Positions 27,002-47,359 of a stretch of 64,000 nucleotides of DNA are shown here, one piece after another. The position numbers and the translations under genes were made by a program. Every line of letters starts with the position of its first letter. The stretch's first letter is position 1. The stretch spans positions 23,485,322 through 23,549,321 of the forward strand of contig CM022671.1 in NCBI GenBank assembly GCA_012295275.1, read 5' to 3'. The notes beneath the pieces were generated by a model. It was not told the DNA's origin. It saw only the letters and a program-made list of their open reading frames with translations, and ran no database searches. Source of the stretch: Chrysomallon squamiferum. Its lineage: Eukaryota; Mollusca; Gastropoda; Neomphalida; Peltospiridae.

Positions 27002-27008
<7 letters not shown>

Positions 27009-27050
<42 letters not shown>

Positions 27051-27070
27051 TGTGTGTGGGTGTGTGTGTT
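27009..27070. repeat. (GT)n microsatellite
   Basis: GT run with one TC and one GGG interruption. Confidence 0.9.
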
Positions 27071-27179
27071 ACAGTATCTTCAGACAGTAAATGTGTAAAA
27101 TATATCTGGAAATTAAAACTGGAAAACAGAACACGGTGCACACGTACCCGATAGAATCTTAAAAGTCAAAACATAAAAA

Positions 27180-27655
27180 AACAACAAAAAAATCAAACCC
27201 GCAATCTTTCAGTTTTGATTCGAACATTCCATCAGTGACTGAGAACTTCATCTTTCTCGAACCACAAGAGAGCAGCAATTTCACCGAAGGTTACAGTCAT
27301 TTATTAGATTCAATAGTTCTCTCTTTACTGTCAAAAAGACAATCTTCTCAATCATATTACCGTTACAAGCGTTATTTAAACTGATAGGGAAATTGCCTCG
27401 CCTGTATAAACATTTGTAAAACTTTATTACCATCGACTTGGCTTTTAAGCCTGACAAGGCTGGAATATTTATTAACCTTCCAGCAAAGACTAACGCAATA
27501 AGTGGCCGATGGCAGCAGTACGCCTGTCATATTTGTTTAGCGTTTCTGGTGATTTAAACAAAATTAGGAAAGAGGATCAAATAAATCTCTGTTATGTCAT
27601 TAACAATTTGTCTGGACGAAATATTGAAGAGTAAACTTTACTGATAATGATGTTA
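27180..27655. promoter_or_regulatory. Higher-complexity island downstream of the MMP gene
   Basis: Non-repetitive, balanced block with words such as CTTTATTACCATCGACTTGG and AATAAGTGGCCGATGGCAG. No open frame of note. Candidate regulatory element. Confidence 0.35.
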
Positions 27656-27668
27656 AAACGAAAATAAA

Positions 27669-27699
<31 letters not shown>

Positions 27700-27708
<9 letters not shown>

Positions 27709-27826
27709 TTTCATTACTAAAAATTTTAAAAATTGCAATTTCATTTTTAAAAATTGCAATTTCATTTGTAAAAAATTTTAAAAATTGCAATTTCATTGAA
27801 AAATGTTTTAAATTTGCAGTTACATT
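27700..27826. repeat. Short tandem array of AATTGCAATTTCATT
   Basis: Four exact copies start at 27701, 27731, 27752 and 27783, plus a decayed fifth at about 27811. They are separated by A/T linkers and preceded by a poly(T) run (27672-27699). Each copy contains the palindrome ATTGCAAT. Confidence 0.85.
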
Positions 27827-27829
27827 GCC

Positions 27830-28160
27830 TGTCGTTTCCAGTAATTAGCCGTAATTTTACTGGCTCGAAGGCTCAATGATTACAAGTTTTTTACATTTTC
27901 GAAATAGATAAGAATTTTGTAATGGTCACTTTTAAGATATTTACAATGTGAACTGTCACTGGAATGTCATAACATTAACTGTTTCAGCTTATCTTGAAAG
28001 CCCAGCATCCTAGAGAATAAGAGAGAATATAGAAATTGCTAATAACTCCGCCTTTCATTAGATATTTGGCTAATAGTTTAACCATTATGCAATCGACCAC
28101 TGATTATTGGCATCTTGCTAATAAATACTTGATGATATACTTACTGGTGTATATTTTAAA
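27830..28160. promoter_or_regulatory. Second island 3' of the MMP gene
   Basis: Moderately balanced, non-repetitive sequence between the AATTGCAAT array and AT-rich DNA. No coding potential. Confidence 0.25.
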
Positions 28161-28770
28161 ACGTGTAACTTTCCTTTCTTAATATTCTCTATATTAAATG
28201 AACAGGGGTAAAAAAAGAAACAAAACAAACAGTATTTTCGATTTTGTTTTAATTAATATTTTGATTTTAACATTATCGTCATCATCTGTATCTTCATAAT
28301 CATCATAATTATTGTCGTCATCAGTATTATTTCAATCAAAAAATCAACAAAACATAAACGGACATTTATTTTTTATACCACAAAATATATCTAAATACTT
28401 AATAGTATATATGTATATATATATATATGTGTGTATGTATGTATAATATAATACATAAGTAACTACTCCTGCAGAACTAAATTCCATTGTACATACAGTA
28501 TATGTAACGTTCGAACTGTGTGTAATTTTTTCATATTTTTATGTATCCATCTAGCATGATAATAAAAAAAATAAAAGAGCCAAAAATCACCAAAACGGAC
28601 AAATGCGTGCGCTCGCGCGTGTTTATTAATAAAACATTAACAAATCTTGATGTTTTATTTTACGACATATAAATCTGTCAAATTTGTTTTTCCTAACTAT
28701 AAAAACAAGAATACAATATAAAAATACTCTTTAAAAAGCTAATATTTAAAATTTCAAATTAACATGTCCA
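28161..28770. other. AT-rich spacer beyond the MMP 3' end
   Basis: Contains an ATC/ATT triplet patch (about 28270-28335) and a TA/GTAT run (28408-28445). Nothing else seen. Confidence 0.6.
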
Positions 28771-28943
28771 TTTATTTCTTCTCTATGATAAAAAAGAAGG
28801 TTCTTGCTTAAAACCTGACTATTTTTATTTCTAATTCTAAATGAATGTCACGCTTAATATCATAACTACGGAATATACCTTGTAAATGTATAAATAAACT
28901 CGACTAATATTTACACTCAAAATGCAATAACAGCTTCTTTGTT

Positions 28944-28948
<5 letters not shown>
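28771..28948 (-). terminator. MMP 3' end: candidate poly(A) signals
   Basis: On the minus strand an AATAAA overlaps the MMP stop codon (28948-28943). A second AATAAA lies about 170 bases downstream (28776-28771). The second gives a more usual 3' UTR; use of the first would leave almost none. Confidence 0.4.
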
Positions 28949-36913
<7,965 letters not shown>

Positions 36914-37070
36914 ATCTTTAGTTCACTTCTTTTTTAACCACCAATTTTTATTTTATTTATCAATTTTTATTATCAACCAGAAGATCCAGAAACTTTAAAT
37001 ATTCTCAACCGAACACGAAAACAAAATCCAGCCCACCAGTCTTCACTGTCTAGAATGTTTGAGTCACGAT
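36914..37070 (-). promoter_or_regulatory. MMP promoter with TATA-like box and AP-1 site
   Basis: Reading the minus strand toward the MMP start codon, there is an AP-1 element (TGACTCA; plus-strand TGAGTCA at 37060-37066) and, about 60 bp nearer the gene, a TATA-like TATTTAAA (36994-37001), roughly 80 bp before the ATG. An AP-1 site shortly upstream of a TATA box is the classic layout of inducible MMP promoters in vertebrates. The transcription start is inferred, not seen. Confidence 0.5.
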
Positions 37071-37616
37071 TGAAACAAGTATATTTTCAAAGATTCAAGT
37101 TTTTAATCGTTCTTGCTTATAAAGCGAAAATTAATGAACTTTGCACTGTTCTGTAACCCGTATATGAGTTATTTAAATATACACAAAGCGATTGATGTCA
37201 TTTTCCTGTGTGCTGCACCTGCTTTGCTGTAGGAAATCCTATCCCTGGTTTAAACTCTGCCCTGCTTTAGATGTTAGAATCACCAAGGTAGATGATCCAG
37301 CTAGCCAGACACCCCGGGTATGGCCGATATTTGATCCTGTGTATACAAACAGTGAGTTTATCTGTCAGCTGAAAAATAATTTCAACAGTTTGTTTACTTG
37401 TCACCTTAAACCAGCGTTTGAAATATTTGATACGAAGTCCTGGAGACAACCGAGAAATTAAGTGTGTACGTATTTTCGGAATGTAGTAGAATCGGGAATC
37501 TTCGTTTTGTTTCTTTGTTGTTGTGGTAGTAGTAGTTGTTGTTTAATAGTAAAAAAAAAGTTACTGGCTTTGTATATTTGTGAGGGTTTGACGTTTTTTC
37601 TTTGTTTTGTTTTTTT

Positions 37617-37629
37617 AAATTTATTTATT

Positions 37630-37708
<79 letters not shown>

Positions 37709-37709
37709 G
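37617..37709. repeat. (TTTA)n/(TTA)n microsatellite
   Basis: A few TTTA units followed by about 23 TTA units. Confidence 0.95.
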
Positions 37710-37879
37710 TGTTTATATTAAGCCCACAAAAACATAAATCGAAAACAAAAACAAAAAAAATTAAAGCAAACATAAATCTCTTACAATTTCATATCCCAGT
37801 GTATTTATAAATTAACTGAGATTATTAAACGTTTCCTGAAAAGAACAAAGGAATAAGCGTGGGGACAGTCAGGAGTGGG

Positions 37880-38060
37880 TGTTATGGCTAAGTGACTGGA
37901 AGTTCGTGTGACGTGTGACAGGTCACAAGATCAATCCTCTTCACTGGATCTTATCCGTGACACCCTCTGCTCAACAACTAGATACGACAGGGCCGCCTTG
38001 GTATCTAGCTCAAGGAGTGGCGGAAGCGAGCTTCCTTTGTTCCCCACCATCATTACGCAG
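37880..38060 (+). mobile_element. SINE-like tRNA-derived element
   Basis: TGGCTAAGTGAC at 37885-37896 fits the pol III A box, and GGTCACAAGATCAATCC at 37921-37937 resembles the B box at tRNA-like spacing. The following ~120 bases are balanced and non-repetitive, unlike the surroundings. No cloverleaf can be closed, so it is a tRNA relic or SINE, not a tRNA gene. Confidence 0.45.
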
Positions 38061-38331
38061 TCAAGTATGTTAATCATATTAAAATGCATCTACAACGTGT
38101 TAAACTTTTATTCATTTTAATTTTCTATTTTAACACACAAAAATATTATTATTACGAAGAACAAGACTAAATGTATTTCTTATGATATAATTATTGTTTG
38201 TCCATGGTGCAAACAATTCAGTTTAATCAAGCCTAAGAGCATTGTATTATTAAAAGCAGAATCAATATAATTAAACTGAATGGTCAGAATTATTTATTTC
38301 ACACATTGCTGATTAATCTATAAATATTGAT

Positions 38332-38334
<3 letters not shown>

Positions 38335-38420
<86 letters not shown>
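38335..38420. repeat. (GA)n microsatellite
   Basis: About 42 perfect GA units. Confidence 0.95.
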
Positions 38421-38421
<1 letters not shown>

Positions 38422-39121
38422 AATTATTATATCATATAGCCATTCAAAACGGACAGAAATATCCAAAGTATAACAGGTTTCTAATATATCGTAACCATGA
38501 GGTCTACAATAATAGAACCAATATGTAGCAAAGTTAACGATTTGTTTTCTCATTTATTATTGCCAAATGAAGATATATTCTTTACCAGTTAAAAGATAAT
38601 TAATCCCAAATGTAAAATAAACAAAAAAACAAAAAAACAAGTCACCTTTGGCTATCTTAAGTCACCAAAAACTTATTTCAAGTGATATCTTTATTATATT
38701 TTCAATATCTGTTCAATAAACTGTTCTTTTTATAAATACCTTAATAGAGGTAGACTTACTGAGCTAAACATTATATCTTAGGCCTGTTTCAATTGATACA
38801 CGAACATGAGATCATTCCTAAGTAAGATTTGTCGTTCGTGAATAGGTAATTTTGATATTCAGTTCTGCAGAGGACTATATGTTGTTCCTGATGGGTTATT
38901 TTTCACAAATCGAACACTGCTGCTTTACTTCAAACTACTGTTAAACAATAAATAAAGAGTTATTTGTAAAATACTAGGCAGAGTGTGAAAGAAGATAGAT
39001 CTAAATGTTCCATTTAAATAAAATATTCAGCGTAATCGACTGTTTTCGTTTTTCCCTTTTTTTTTTAATTTTTTTTTTTTCGAATATTCAGTTGTCATTT
39101 TAACCTATTTCCTTGTTTAGC

Positions 39122-39127
39122 TTTATT
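39122..39127 (-). terminator. Candidate poly(A) signal of the TMEM45-like gene
   Basis: Minus-strand AATAAA about 140 bases after the stop codon, a normal distance for a short 3' UTR. Confidence 0.4.
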
Positions 39128-39268
39128 TTCGGATTATCAGTTATATCTTTTTAACATATTTCCCTAACAAAATAAAATGATAAAAAGGTCGCGACCATTA
39201 GCATTGCTATTATATGACACAACGTATTCACGTAATTAAGGTTCCAAAACACTTCATTCAAATACTTT

Positions 39269-39623
39269 TCAGAATTCAAAATCATCTTCTAAGAGAAATC
39301 GTTCTTCTTTGACATCGTCATGCAATTCTTTCATTTTAACAGGTGTGTATTTTTCATTGCAAGATGCTTCTTCGAAATACACGAACTTGACGTCAACACC
39401 GAAGAGAATCTTCACCACGAAATATTCCGCGATGAAAAAGAGTACCATGAATATTAGATTGAAACAAAGATGCATTCCAAACGCCGCTTCAGCAAAAGCT
39501 ACATTTCTGTGGTCTGTTCTGTTCCAGTTTGATGGTTCTCCACCTGAAGAAATAACACACTGTTTAAGTGTATAAACTAATCTTGTTTAACTGCAGGGAG
39601 CTGAATACAAAATACAGCCAAAA

Positions 39624-39675
<52 letters not shown>

Positions 39676-41581
39676 GAGTATGTGTAGGTGTGTTGGATGG
39701 AATCATTTATATCAACCATGGATATTTAAACAACTGAAAACCATTTATCCAATGTTATGATGAATTAAATCGTAAGGACGGTACCAATTGCGTCCCTTTA
39801 AAACAAATAACGCATTTTACATATTGCATATACCGAACGGGTTTTTTTTTTTCAAAAGTAAAACCTAATAAAGGCAAATACATTATGTAATATTGTTCTA
39901 TTATTAAATATTCGTTTATCTTAGAAGTTACAAGTCCACAAACTGAAAAATATTATACATGTAAATAAACTTTTTGGTTCGGCAGTTGTCACTTTTGTTA
40001 AAATGGAAAGATGTTTTGTTTGACTACACCCCAGTACAAAAAATTGTCTATTGAGCAATGTATATAGAAGCTACTTTGTTTATAATGTTCCTTCGTGGTT
40101 TCACTGGGATAAATTTCAAATCTATAAATACTCAGAAGTGTTATTTTAAACTTTAACAAGTTATCTATTAATGCAGTCCATATTTACCTGGAAATCTGTC
40201 ATGAACGTAGAGCATAAAAGCCACGTGAGAAAACCAAGTCCCCAAAGTTAACACCAAATAACAGCGAGTTATAAATGTCCAGATTCCTTTCTTCCAGTAT
40301 TTCTCCAACAGTATTGCAGCTGCGATACCAAACATAGGGTAAATGGGTAAGACATGGACATCCTGCTCAAGAGGTTCTTTGCCGTGCATGTGAGCGTGGT
40401 AATAGAAGCCTATCCCATACCAGAGAAATGAGAGGCATATAGTCATATAATTAGTATCTTTTGGAAGCGGGACGCCATAAAATGTCATGAGGTCACAGAG
40501 TGAGTGAAGAATGAATATGCCGTATATTGTCATATGTTGAAGACAAACGAGTTTTCTGAAATTGCCTTCTTCGTCCAGGAAATAAGCTCCTTTGTCGATA
40601 ACTTCTCCCATAAATCCTGAAATCAGAAATATCGGAAGTATCATAAATTGTTGTTCTGTTTTCTAACTGAAAAATGTACTTGATTCACATGGTATACAAC
40701 GTCGAATGTTCATTATAGAGAAACGTACATAATATCGCGAAGAATCATGCTATTTACTTAAGGGTTTTTATATTTGATCATTATGTATGTATATATGTGG
40801 TGCGTGTGTGTACGTGCGTGTGCGTGCGCGAGAGATAGAAGGTTAACTCTGACGTGCGCACATACTGCAAAAAAACTATTTCATTCCGAACTGTTTTAAA
40901 AAATTATCTTCCAAAAATGTGTTTAATTTATACCTGCAGTAATTCACGTGTATATTGAAAATGTGTATTTTGATTTATCATTTGGCTGTTATTTCATGTG
41001 TGATGTGAACTATTAGATTAATTTAAAAAAACAAATTGGTAACAAATAATTTCTCATGTCACAAATAAATTTGAATAATTTGTCTTAATTTACCAACAAC
41101 AGGAAAACAGATCTTGAAAATTATTTCAATTGGAATTTTTGGTTTTCCAGGAAATACATAGCTGACTTGTGGTCGAAATTCTAATCCTCTGCTGAGACAC
41201 TGTAATGGCAGAATGTCATTTATTTCAACAACAGTATATATATTAATAGTAGAAGTAATAATGATAGTAGTAGTAGTAGTAGTAGTAGTAATACGTGTTA
41301 AGGTATGGCAAGTTTGGCACCTCTTGAAGAGGGGCGCAACCGAGCACTTTCTATTAAACTAGATTGGTGTTTTTGAGCTGATTTTATGGTAAAGTTATCT
41401 AAAAGATGGGTTTAAGTTGTGTGGACAGGTGCGCAATTTCAGTGTTTGTCATAGCCGCTATTTTCCGTAGATACGCCCCTAATTAGGCTTACTAATATTA
41501 CTACCATTCTTCAATGGATAAAGTTATACCTATAATGTGCTTATTTCTTCTTCTTTTTCATTTTTTTTTTTTTAATTATTA

Positions 41582-41614
<33 letters not shown>

Positions 41615-42055
41615 TGTTGTTTTTGTGGTTGTTTCGTTTGTTTGTCCGTTTTTATTTATTTATTTATTTATTTTTGCTTTTGTTTGTTTGTTTTTAGTTG
41701 TGTTTGTTTATGTATGTGTCTATGTCTGGCTCTTTATCTCTCTCCCTCTTTTTCTTTTTCATTAATACTCATGTAACAGAAAAGTGAATTATCCTAATAT
41801 TAAATATCTATGATATATAAATCATTTTTGTTATAATATAAATTATATTTAATTTATATTGTTCCGTTTGTTTGTTTTGTTTGTTTTAGGACATGGAAGG
41901 ACAGAGCAGCATTAAGTCCTCGAAAACAAGAATATAAAAAGAAGAAAACAATTGCTACTCACGATAATATAATCTTTAAAACCATGGATCATCCACCAAA
42001 TAGCGATAACAATAAAGAATATACCTTCATCAATATGGCCCCAGAAAGATCCCAT
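39269..42055 (-). CDS. TMEM45: TMEM45-like multipass membrane protein (DUF716), 4 exons, 300 aa
   Basis: Multipass membrane protein of the TMEM45/DUF716 family; the molecular function of the family is poorly defined. Exons: 42055-41963, 41199-41094, 40616-40188, 39543-39269; GT-AG introns and frame-consistent joins. The start MGSFWGH leads straight into a hydrophobic helix (about residues 11-22). The large third exon carries several membrane segments and the family-like stretch around LWYGIGFYYHAHMHG (131-145) followed by a conserved-looking acidic/His run to His154. The C-terminus is a charged cytosolic-looking tail rich in Glu/Asp. At 300 residues it is slightly longer than the vertebrate proteins (about 275). 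The ATG follows a CACAG three bases upstream, so a non-coding first exon spliced just before the start is likely. Family assignment is firm; A versus B paralogue cannot be decided. Confidence 0.9.
39629..39673. repeat. (TC)n microsatellite in TMEM45 intron 3
   Basis: About 22 TC units, 86 bases from the exon 4 acceptor. Confidence 0.95.
41265..41290. repeat. (AGT)n in TMEM45 intron 1
   Basis: Nine AGT units, followed by a balanced block (41,290-41,490) that looks unlike the rest of the intron. Confidence 0.85.
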
Positions 42056-43249
42056 CTTCTGTGACACGTTTAGTATTTATAATGAAATAAAAAAAAAATT
42101 AAAAAGAGAAAAAATAATTTACGCATATAGTATATCATTCAGCTTAAATGAAATAAAACAGATTCGTTTTGAGAAAATGAAAAAGGAAATTATTTATTTT
42201 ATGTTTTTGAATTTTGATTTCGTTTTATTGTATCTCAACGATCAAATTTCTGATATTCAGTTATTTGTTTATATGCTGTGTTAATATTAAAATACATGAA
42301 CTTCGTAAGGAATTTTTGTTATTGTTTTTCAAAAACAACAACAGCACCAAAAACAAACAAACAAACAAAAACATAAATAAATAAAATAAAACAGATAATC
42401 TTAACTGTATGTATTTTGACTGCTTTAAAATTCCATCCAACAGTAAGATCTCGTGTTTATATCAGATGATCTTAATCTGATAAATGATTGCATTATTACG
42501 AATATAATTAGCATGTTCTTTAAACGATAAAATATATAATAAATATCGTTATTCACGCTTTTTTCGTTAATGCTACAGTATTCAGGCAACTAATAATATA
42601 CATTACATATCCTAGAAATTACTGGTTAATATCACCATAGTATTAACGGTTTAGTAAACAAACAAATGTTAGCCTAAGTAATAAACCAACATAATCTGTT
42701 ATCCATTGTGTTGATATCAAACTATTTTTACATTAAAATCAAAACTTACTGTGAAAGAGATAACGAGTATTATTCACACCAATTTCTTTCAATAAAACAA
42801 ATTAAACCAATATATTAACGAAATAAAGAATTAACTGCAACAGGAAATTTCTTGTATTTTAACATGTATTGCTTCTAATTAAAGCAATGAAGTGATTGTT
42901 AAAAGGAAAAATTTTGATATTTTAAAATGTAATCGTATCTGATCAAAGTAATTAAAGATGAAAGTCCGTAACATCGTTAAGTTGTCAGAGTAACAGGAAA
43001 TACATCCAACAGCATGTCGGCTGGTTTCATTTTACCTGATGTTTCGTTTATTAATATCAGCATGAGGTCTTTTTGTTGTTAATTTTTATTTTTATTTTTT
43101 ATAAACGTATTTTTAAAAAAAATCCATTTTATTTTATTTGATTAATAAAAATATGTAAGATGAAGTTTTGCTTATAATTAAAAAAAAACTAAAATTTATT
43201 TATTTATTTATTTATGTGTGTGTATTTGGGGGTTTTTCTTCTTCATCTT

Positions 43250-43283
<34 letters not shown>

Positions 43284-43861
43284 TATTATTATTACTGAGG
43301 TAATACAAGTCTAATAAATATATAAAAGAAAATGTTTATATATTAATGTAGTTGTTGTTGTCATTATTATTACAGTGTTTCTTTTTGTGATTTCCACTAT
43401 ACCCAAGTTGTTTTTATTCTTTTCTATTTTTTTTTTTTTTTTTTCATCCTGACTTTCCATTAAATTATTATTAGCAGAATTTTCTTTTTTTTGTTTTAGC
43501 ACTTTCCTGAAAGAAAAAAAAACGTTTTGTATATATGGTAGATTCAGGAATGTAACCAGTGTACACATTCTCTGAAGTCATTTGCATTATTTGTAAACAA
43601 TATCAATGAAGATAAAATGCAATTGTTATTAAATTTAAATACACAATTATAAACTTACCAACCAAGCAAACAATTATTAATGCATGTATTTGTGGGTACA
43701 GACAGAACACAGAGACTGATAGAAACCATTTAATGACTCATTGCAGCACAATCAAGAGCATTATCAAAATTTTAGGCACATTAGGTGGCACACATTCAGT
43801 TTCTCACATTAAAAAACAGATTACTCATTCTTTTTTCAAAGTTCATCACAGAATACATTTT
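42056..43861. other. Spacer between TMEM45 and PIGL
   Basis: AT-rich, with poly(T) at 43253-43280 and 43430-43444 and TTA patches. It should hold the TMEM45 promoter and 5' non-coding exon and the PIGL 3' UTR, but neither boundary can be placed from sequence alone. Confidence 0.5.
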
Positions 43862-46800
43862 CTAACTACTCTGAACTAAAAAGGAGCGTGGTTTTAATTC
43901 ATGGAATGTGTTCATTATCATATATCTTGAGAAAAGAATGTACAGAGCTCGAAACCACACAAACTGACTCCAGTGCGCAGCCATGGCTCTCTGAAAAACA
44001 AAATTTCAAACATGAAAATTGAAATGGGAAACCTTTAAGAATGTACATGTATACACTAACACTAAAATTTGAGTAAAATCAAAATCACAATGTTATAACT
44101 AAAACTTTTTTGAAAAGTCAAGCCATGTAGAATTTTAAGAAGTCATCAATTTTATATGTTGTTTATTTAATAGAACTTATACACCTTTATTATATTTTTT
44201 GTTTTTTTTTTTTTTTTTTTTTTTAATTATTGGCTAAACATGTATCATATTTATGAACTTACTATAGTGAAAATTAAATTATTTGTTACAGTGTTATCTT
44301 GTTTTTAAAGATTTTTTAATTTGATAATAAGAATAAATAAATAAATAAATAAATACCAGCAATAATTTATGGGATAGGGGAGTGCAAAGAGTTAAAAATT
44401 AAATTATATAAACTTTTGATTGTATTGCAAGACTTACTCGAGCTTTATGAATATCACTTGGTGAAGATATAAAATAGTTTTCCCCTGTCAGTAAGGTATA
44501 AGGCAGATCTAACAGTGATAAATACTTTCTCCATATACTAACAGTCTCCAACACAAAGTATCTGCAGTTCTCTTAAAATAAAAATCATAAATATCACAAT
44601 AATTTCATATTATTCCAATTATTAGTGTAATGGGATTTTTAAATCTTACATTACAACAATTACATAATTACTAAATTTTCATTAATTTTTATTATTAAAA
44701 TTATTCCTGTGTAATTTCATATTAACTGAAACCCCACCAAAAAATATACATTTTGATTTTTGTTGTTCAAATAAATGATACCTACTGGGTAATTAATCAT
44801 TTAATAAATTATTATTCATAGAAAATAAGATAAAAACAAGTGTCAGTGCAGTCCCTGTTTAAATAACAGGTATTTGAATTCAGTTGTAAATTTCTGGTCA
44901 TATCATCCATTTGCAAGATTTTCGAAATTTTACATGAGATGGGTTTTGATTTCTTGATTATAAGTTAATATTTGATATCAGTTTCAAAATAAACAAGGAA
45001 GTAACCAATATAATCAACAACACAAACTTTATAAACAAGCATCATAATGGTTAATGGTATCTTTAACATTTAAATTTCAGAAAATTATTAAAAACAAAAC
45101 TGCATATGCTTAAAATAAATTAATTTAACAAAATGGATTATTCATTTTATTGACTGCTCTGTAATGGCACTAAGTACTGATCTAGAAAATATCAAACTAC
45201 ATTTAAAGCAATACTTCTAACATTTGTTTCTTACAGGTTTTCTCTTTTTTTATTTCATACAAAATTAACTGCACCAGAAGCCAATATTGTCTAATTCCAT
45301 AATACATCATTGCTATTACCTTGTTTTGATTGTTGAGACGATAATTTCCTAAAAGAAAACATAAATAAATAATATTAGTTATAAAACATCATTTAAAGAA
45401 CATATTTCCATACTTCTAAAACAGAAAAAAAAATTAAACAAATATCAAACTCTTGCATAAATGCATAACATATATTTCTTTTATTATCTAAAATATTATT
45501 TTCAAATGAACTAATGTTTATTGCAAATATATATACTACATAATCTTTATAAGAAATAATTTCCAGGTAACATGTCCTTGACAAAGTCTATATGCAAAAA
45601 TGTTTTGTGGAAGCAGGGTATTTAAATTAAATATTATGTAGTTAAAATGTTGTTCAGTTTTGAAATGAAAGCACCTTTTTCCATCATCACAGTAAGTAAA
45701 TTAACATATAATTAATTGAAACACTTGAAATTAAGATATTGTCCAAATTCTGTCAAAAACAATTAAATAAAACAAAAAAACAAAATATAAAAACATAAAA
45801 TAAATTTGAAAACAATTTCAGAATAAATTAATTCTAATTACCTGACAGCTTGATACAAAGCTTTGTGGTTATTATGATTACTCACTCCACCTTTGTCAAA
45901 TGTTACGATCTGTAAATACAATTTTTTTTTATAAACATACATTTTTTAAAAATAGAAGAAAATATCATATGTTTATTTCATCTTTTTTTTTTTTTTTCTC
46001 TTGAAAAATAAAAGAATAAATCTCAAAATATTATATTTTTAATTTCAAGCACAATGAAATTAACAAATTATAATTTTCTTTCATGTATATAATCTGATCA
46101 AATAGTTAATTAAAACAAACTGAGTGGCATTTTTATAAAAGAAGTTAAACACAATTTTACACCATGCACACTCTCTGTGATAATAAAACACTGACAGTTT
46201 TATGTGTAAGCAACACATAAAATGAAACACACTACAGCTGAAAGTGAAAGAAAGAAAACAAATGTCTCACTATATCTGCACCAACTAGTGAACTGTGTTT
46301 TGTAATCTTACTGCACACTTCATCTGTATCCCAATCAATTTGAGGATTATCAGGAAAAGAACTATAAAAAAAATGAGTTAATAAAACATAACACACAAAG
46401 TTCCTTCTGTTTTCTTTTTTACATTTATATTTTTATTGTTATTTTTATAGCAATAATAATATAATATTTTGATGTTTAATTTCCGTAAAAATCATAATGT
46501 TCTTAAAAAGAAAATTATACAAGCAGACTTAACAAAAATAATCACAAAATAAGCTGGTCCCTAAAGTTCATCAATCATTACAATTGAGGGCATTGTTTTT
46601 CAAAATTCTGATTAGTAATTCTTGCTAAAATTTAGTACCTGTAAAAAATATTGACAACAAAATACATTTCAGATTAGTGTATCCATTTCTGCGTATCTAG
46701 GCTATTCAAAAAATCTGACAGCAGAAGTTAAGACATTGATTAGTTTTAATTTTCAGCAACATAGTAAGGAAAAAAAAAAATGATTAAAAATGCTGTCCAC

Positions 46801-47312
46801 CAAAATTTTATTATTAGCATTATGTAAATCTAAATTAAATCCCACCCCAAAACCAAAACAAATATATATATGTGTGTTTTGTACTGGAGAATTAACAACA
46901 GTGCTGCAGTTGAATAGTATGTTATATTTTGTTCAAAAGCCATGATATATATAGTATATATATAGTATTTAATCACCTAATATCTAAACAATGCACATTG
47001 TAAGGAGAGATGCCAAGAATATTACAGCTTTCAAGGAGTTCCTTCTTTCTAACTTCACCTTGTTTGTAAAAATTTCCTAAAAATAAATTTTAAACAATAA
47101 TAATTTTAAAGTTTTGTAATGGTATGTTTGACTGAAGAATGTATGATTTGTATTTTACTTTTTAAAATATGGTTAATGCATATTTATCACAGTAATTTAA
47201 GTGGTATTTAACTAAAACTTTATAGTATTATAAACATGTATAATTTCTGATAATTTTATCAGTTTTTAAATAAAATTTGACATATAGAATTTTATTATTA
47301 TTATTATTACTA

Positions 47313-47359
<47 letters not shown>

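Larger units (their letters stand above)
37071..39121. other. Spacer between the MMP promoter and the TMEM45 3' end
   Basis: Holds an 88-codon open frame of doubtful value (37195-37461), (TTTA/TTA)n (37617-37709), a SINE-like head (37880-38060) and (GA)n (38335-38420). No supported gene. Confidence 0.55.

Noticed and set aside
37195-37461. 88-codon ATG-initiated open frame upstream of the MMP gene
   Set aside because: No recognised domain, no splice partners and no plausible promoter or poly(A) signal. Composition suggests a repeat fragment.
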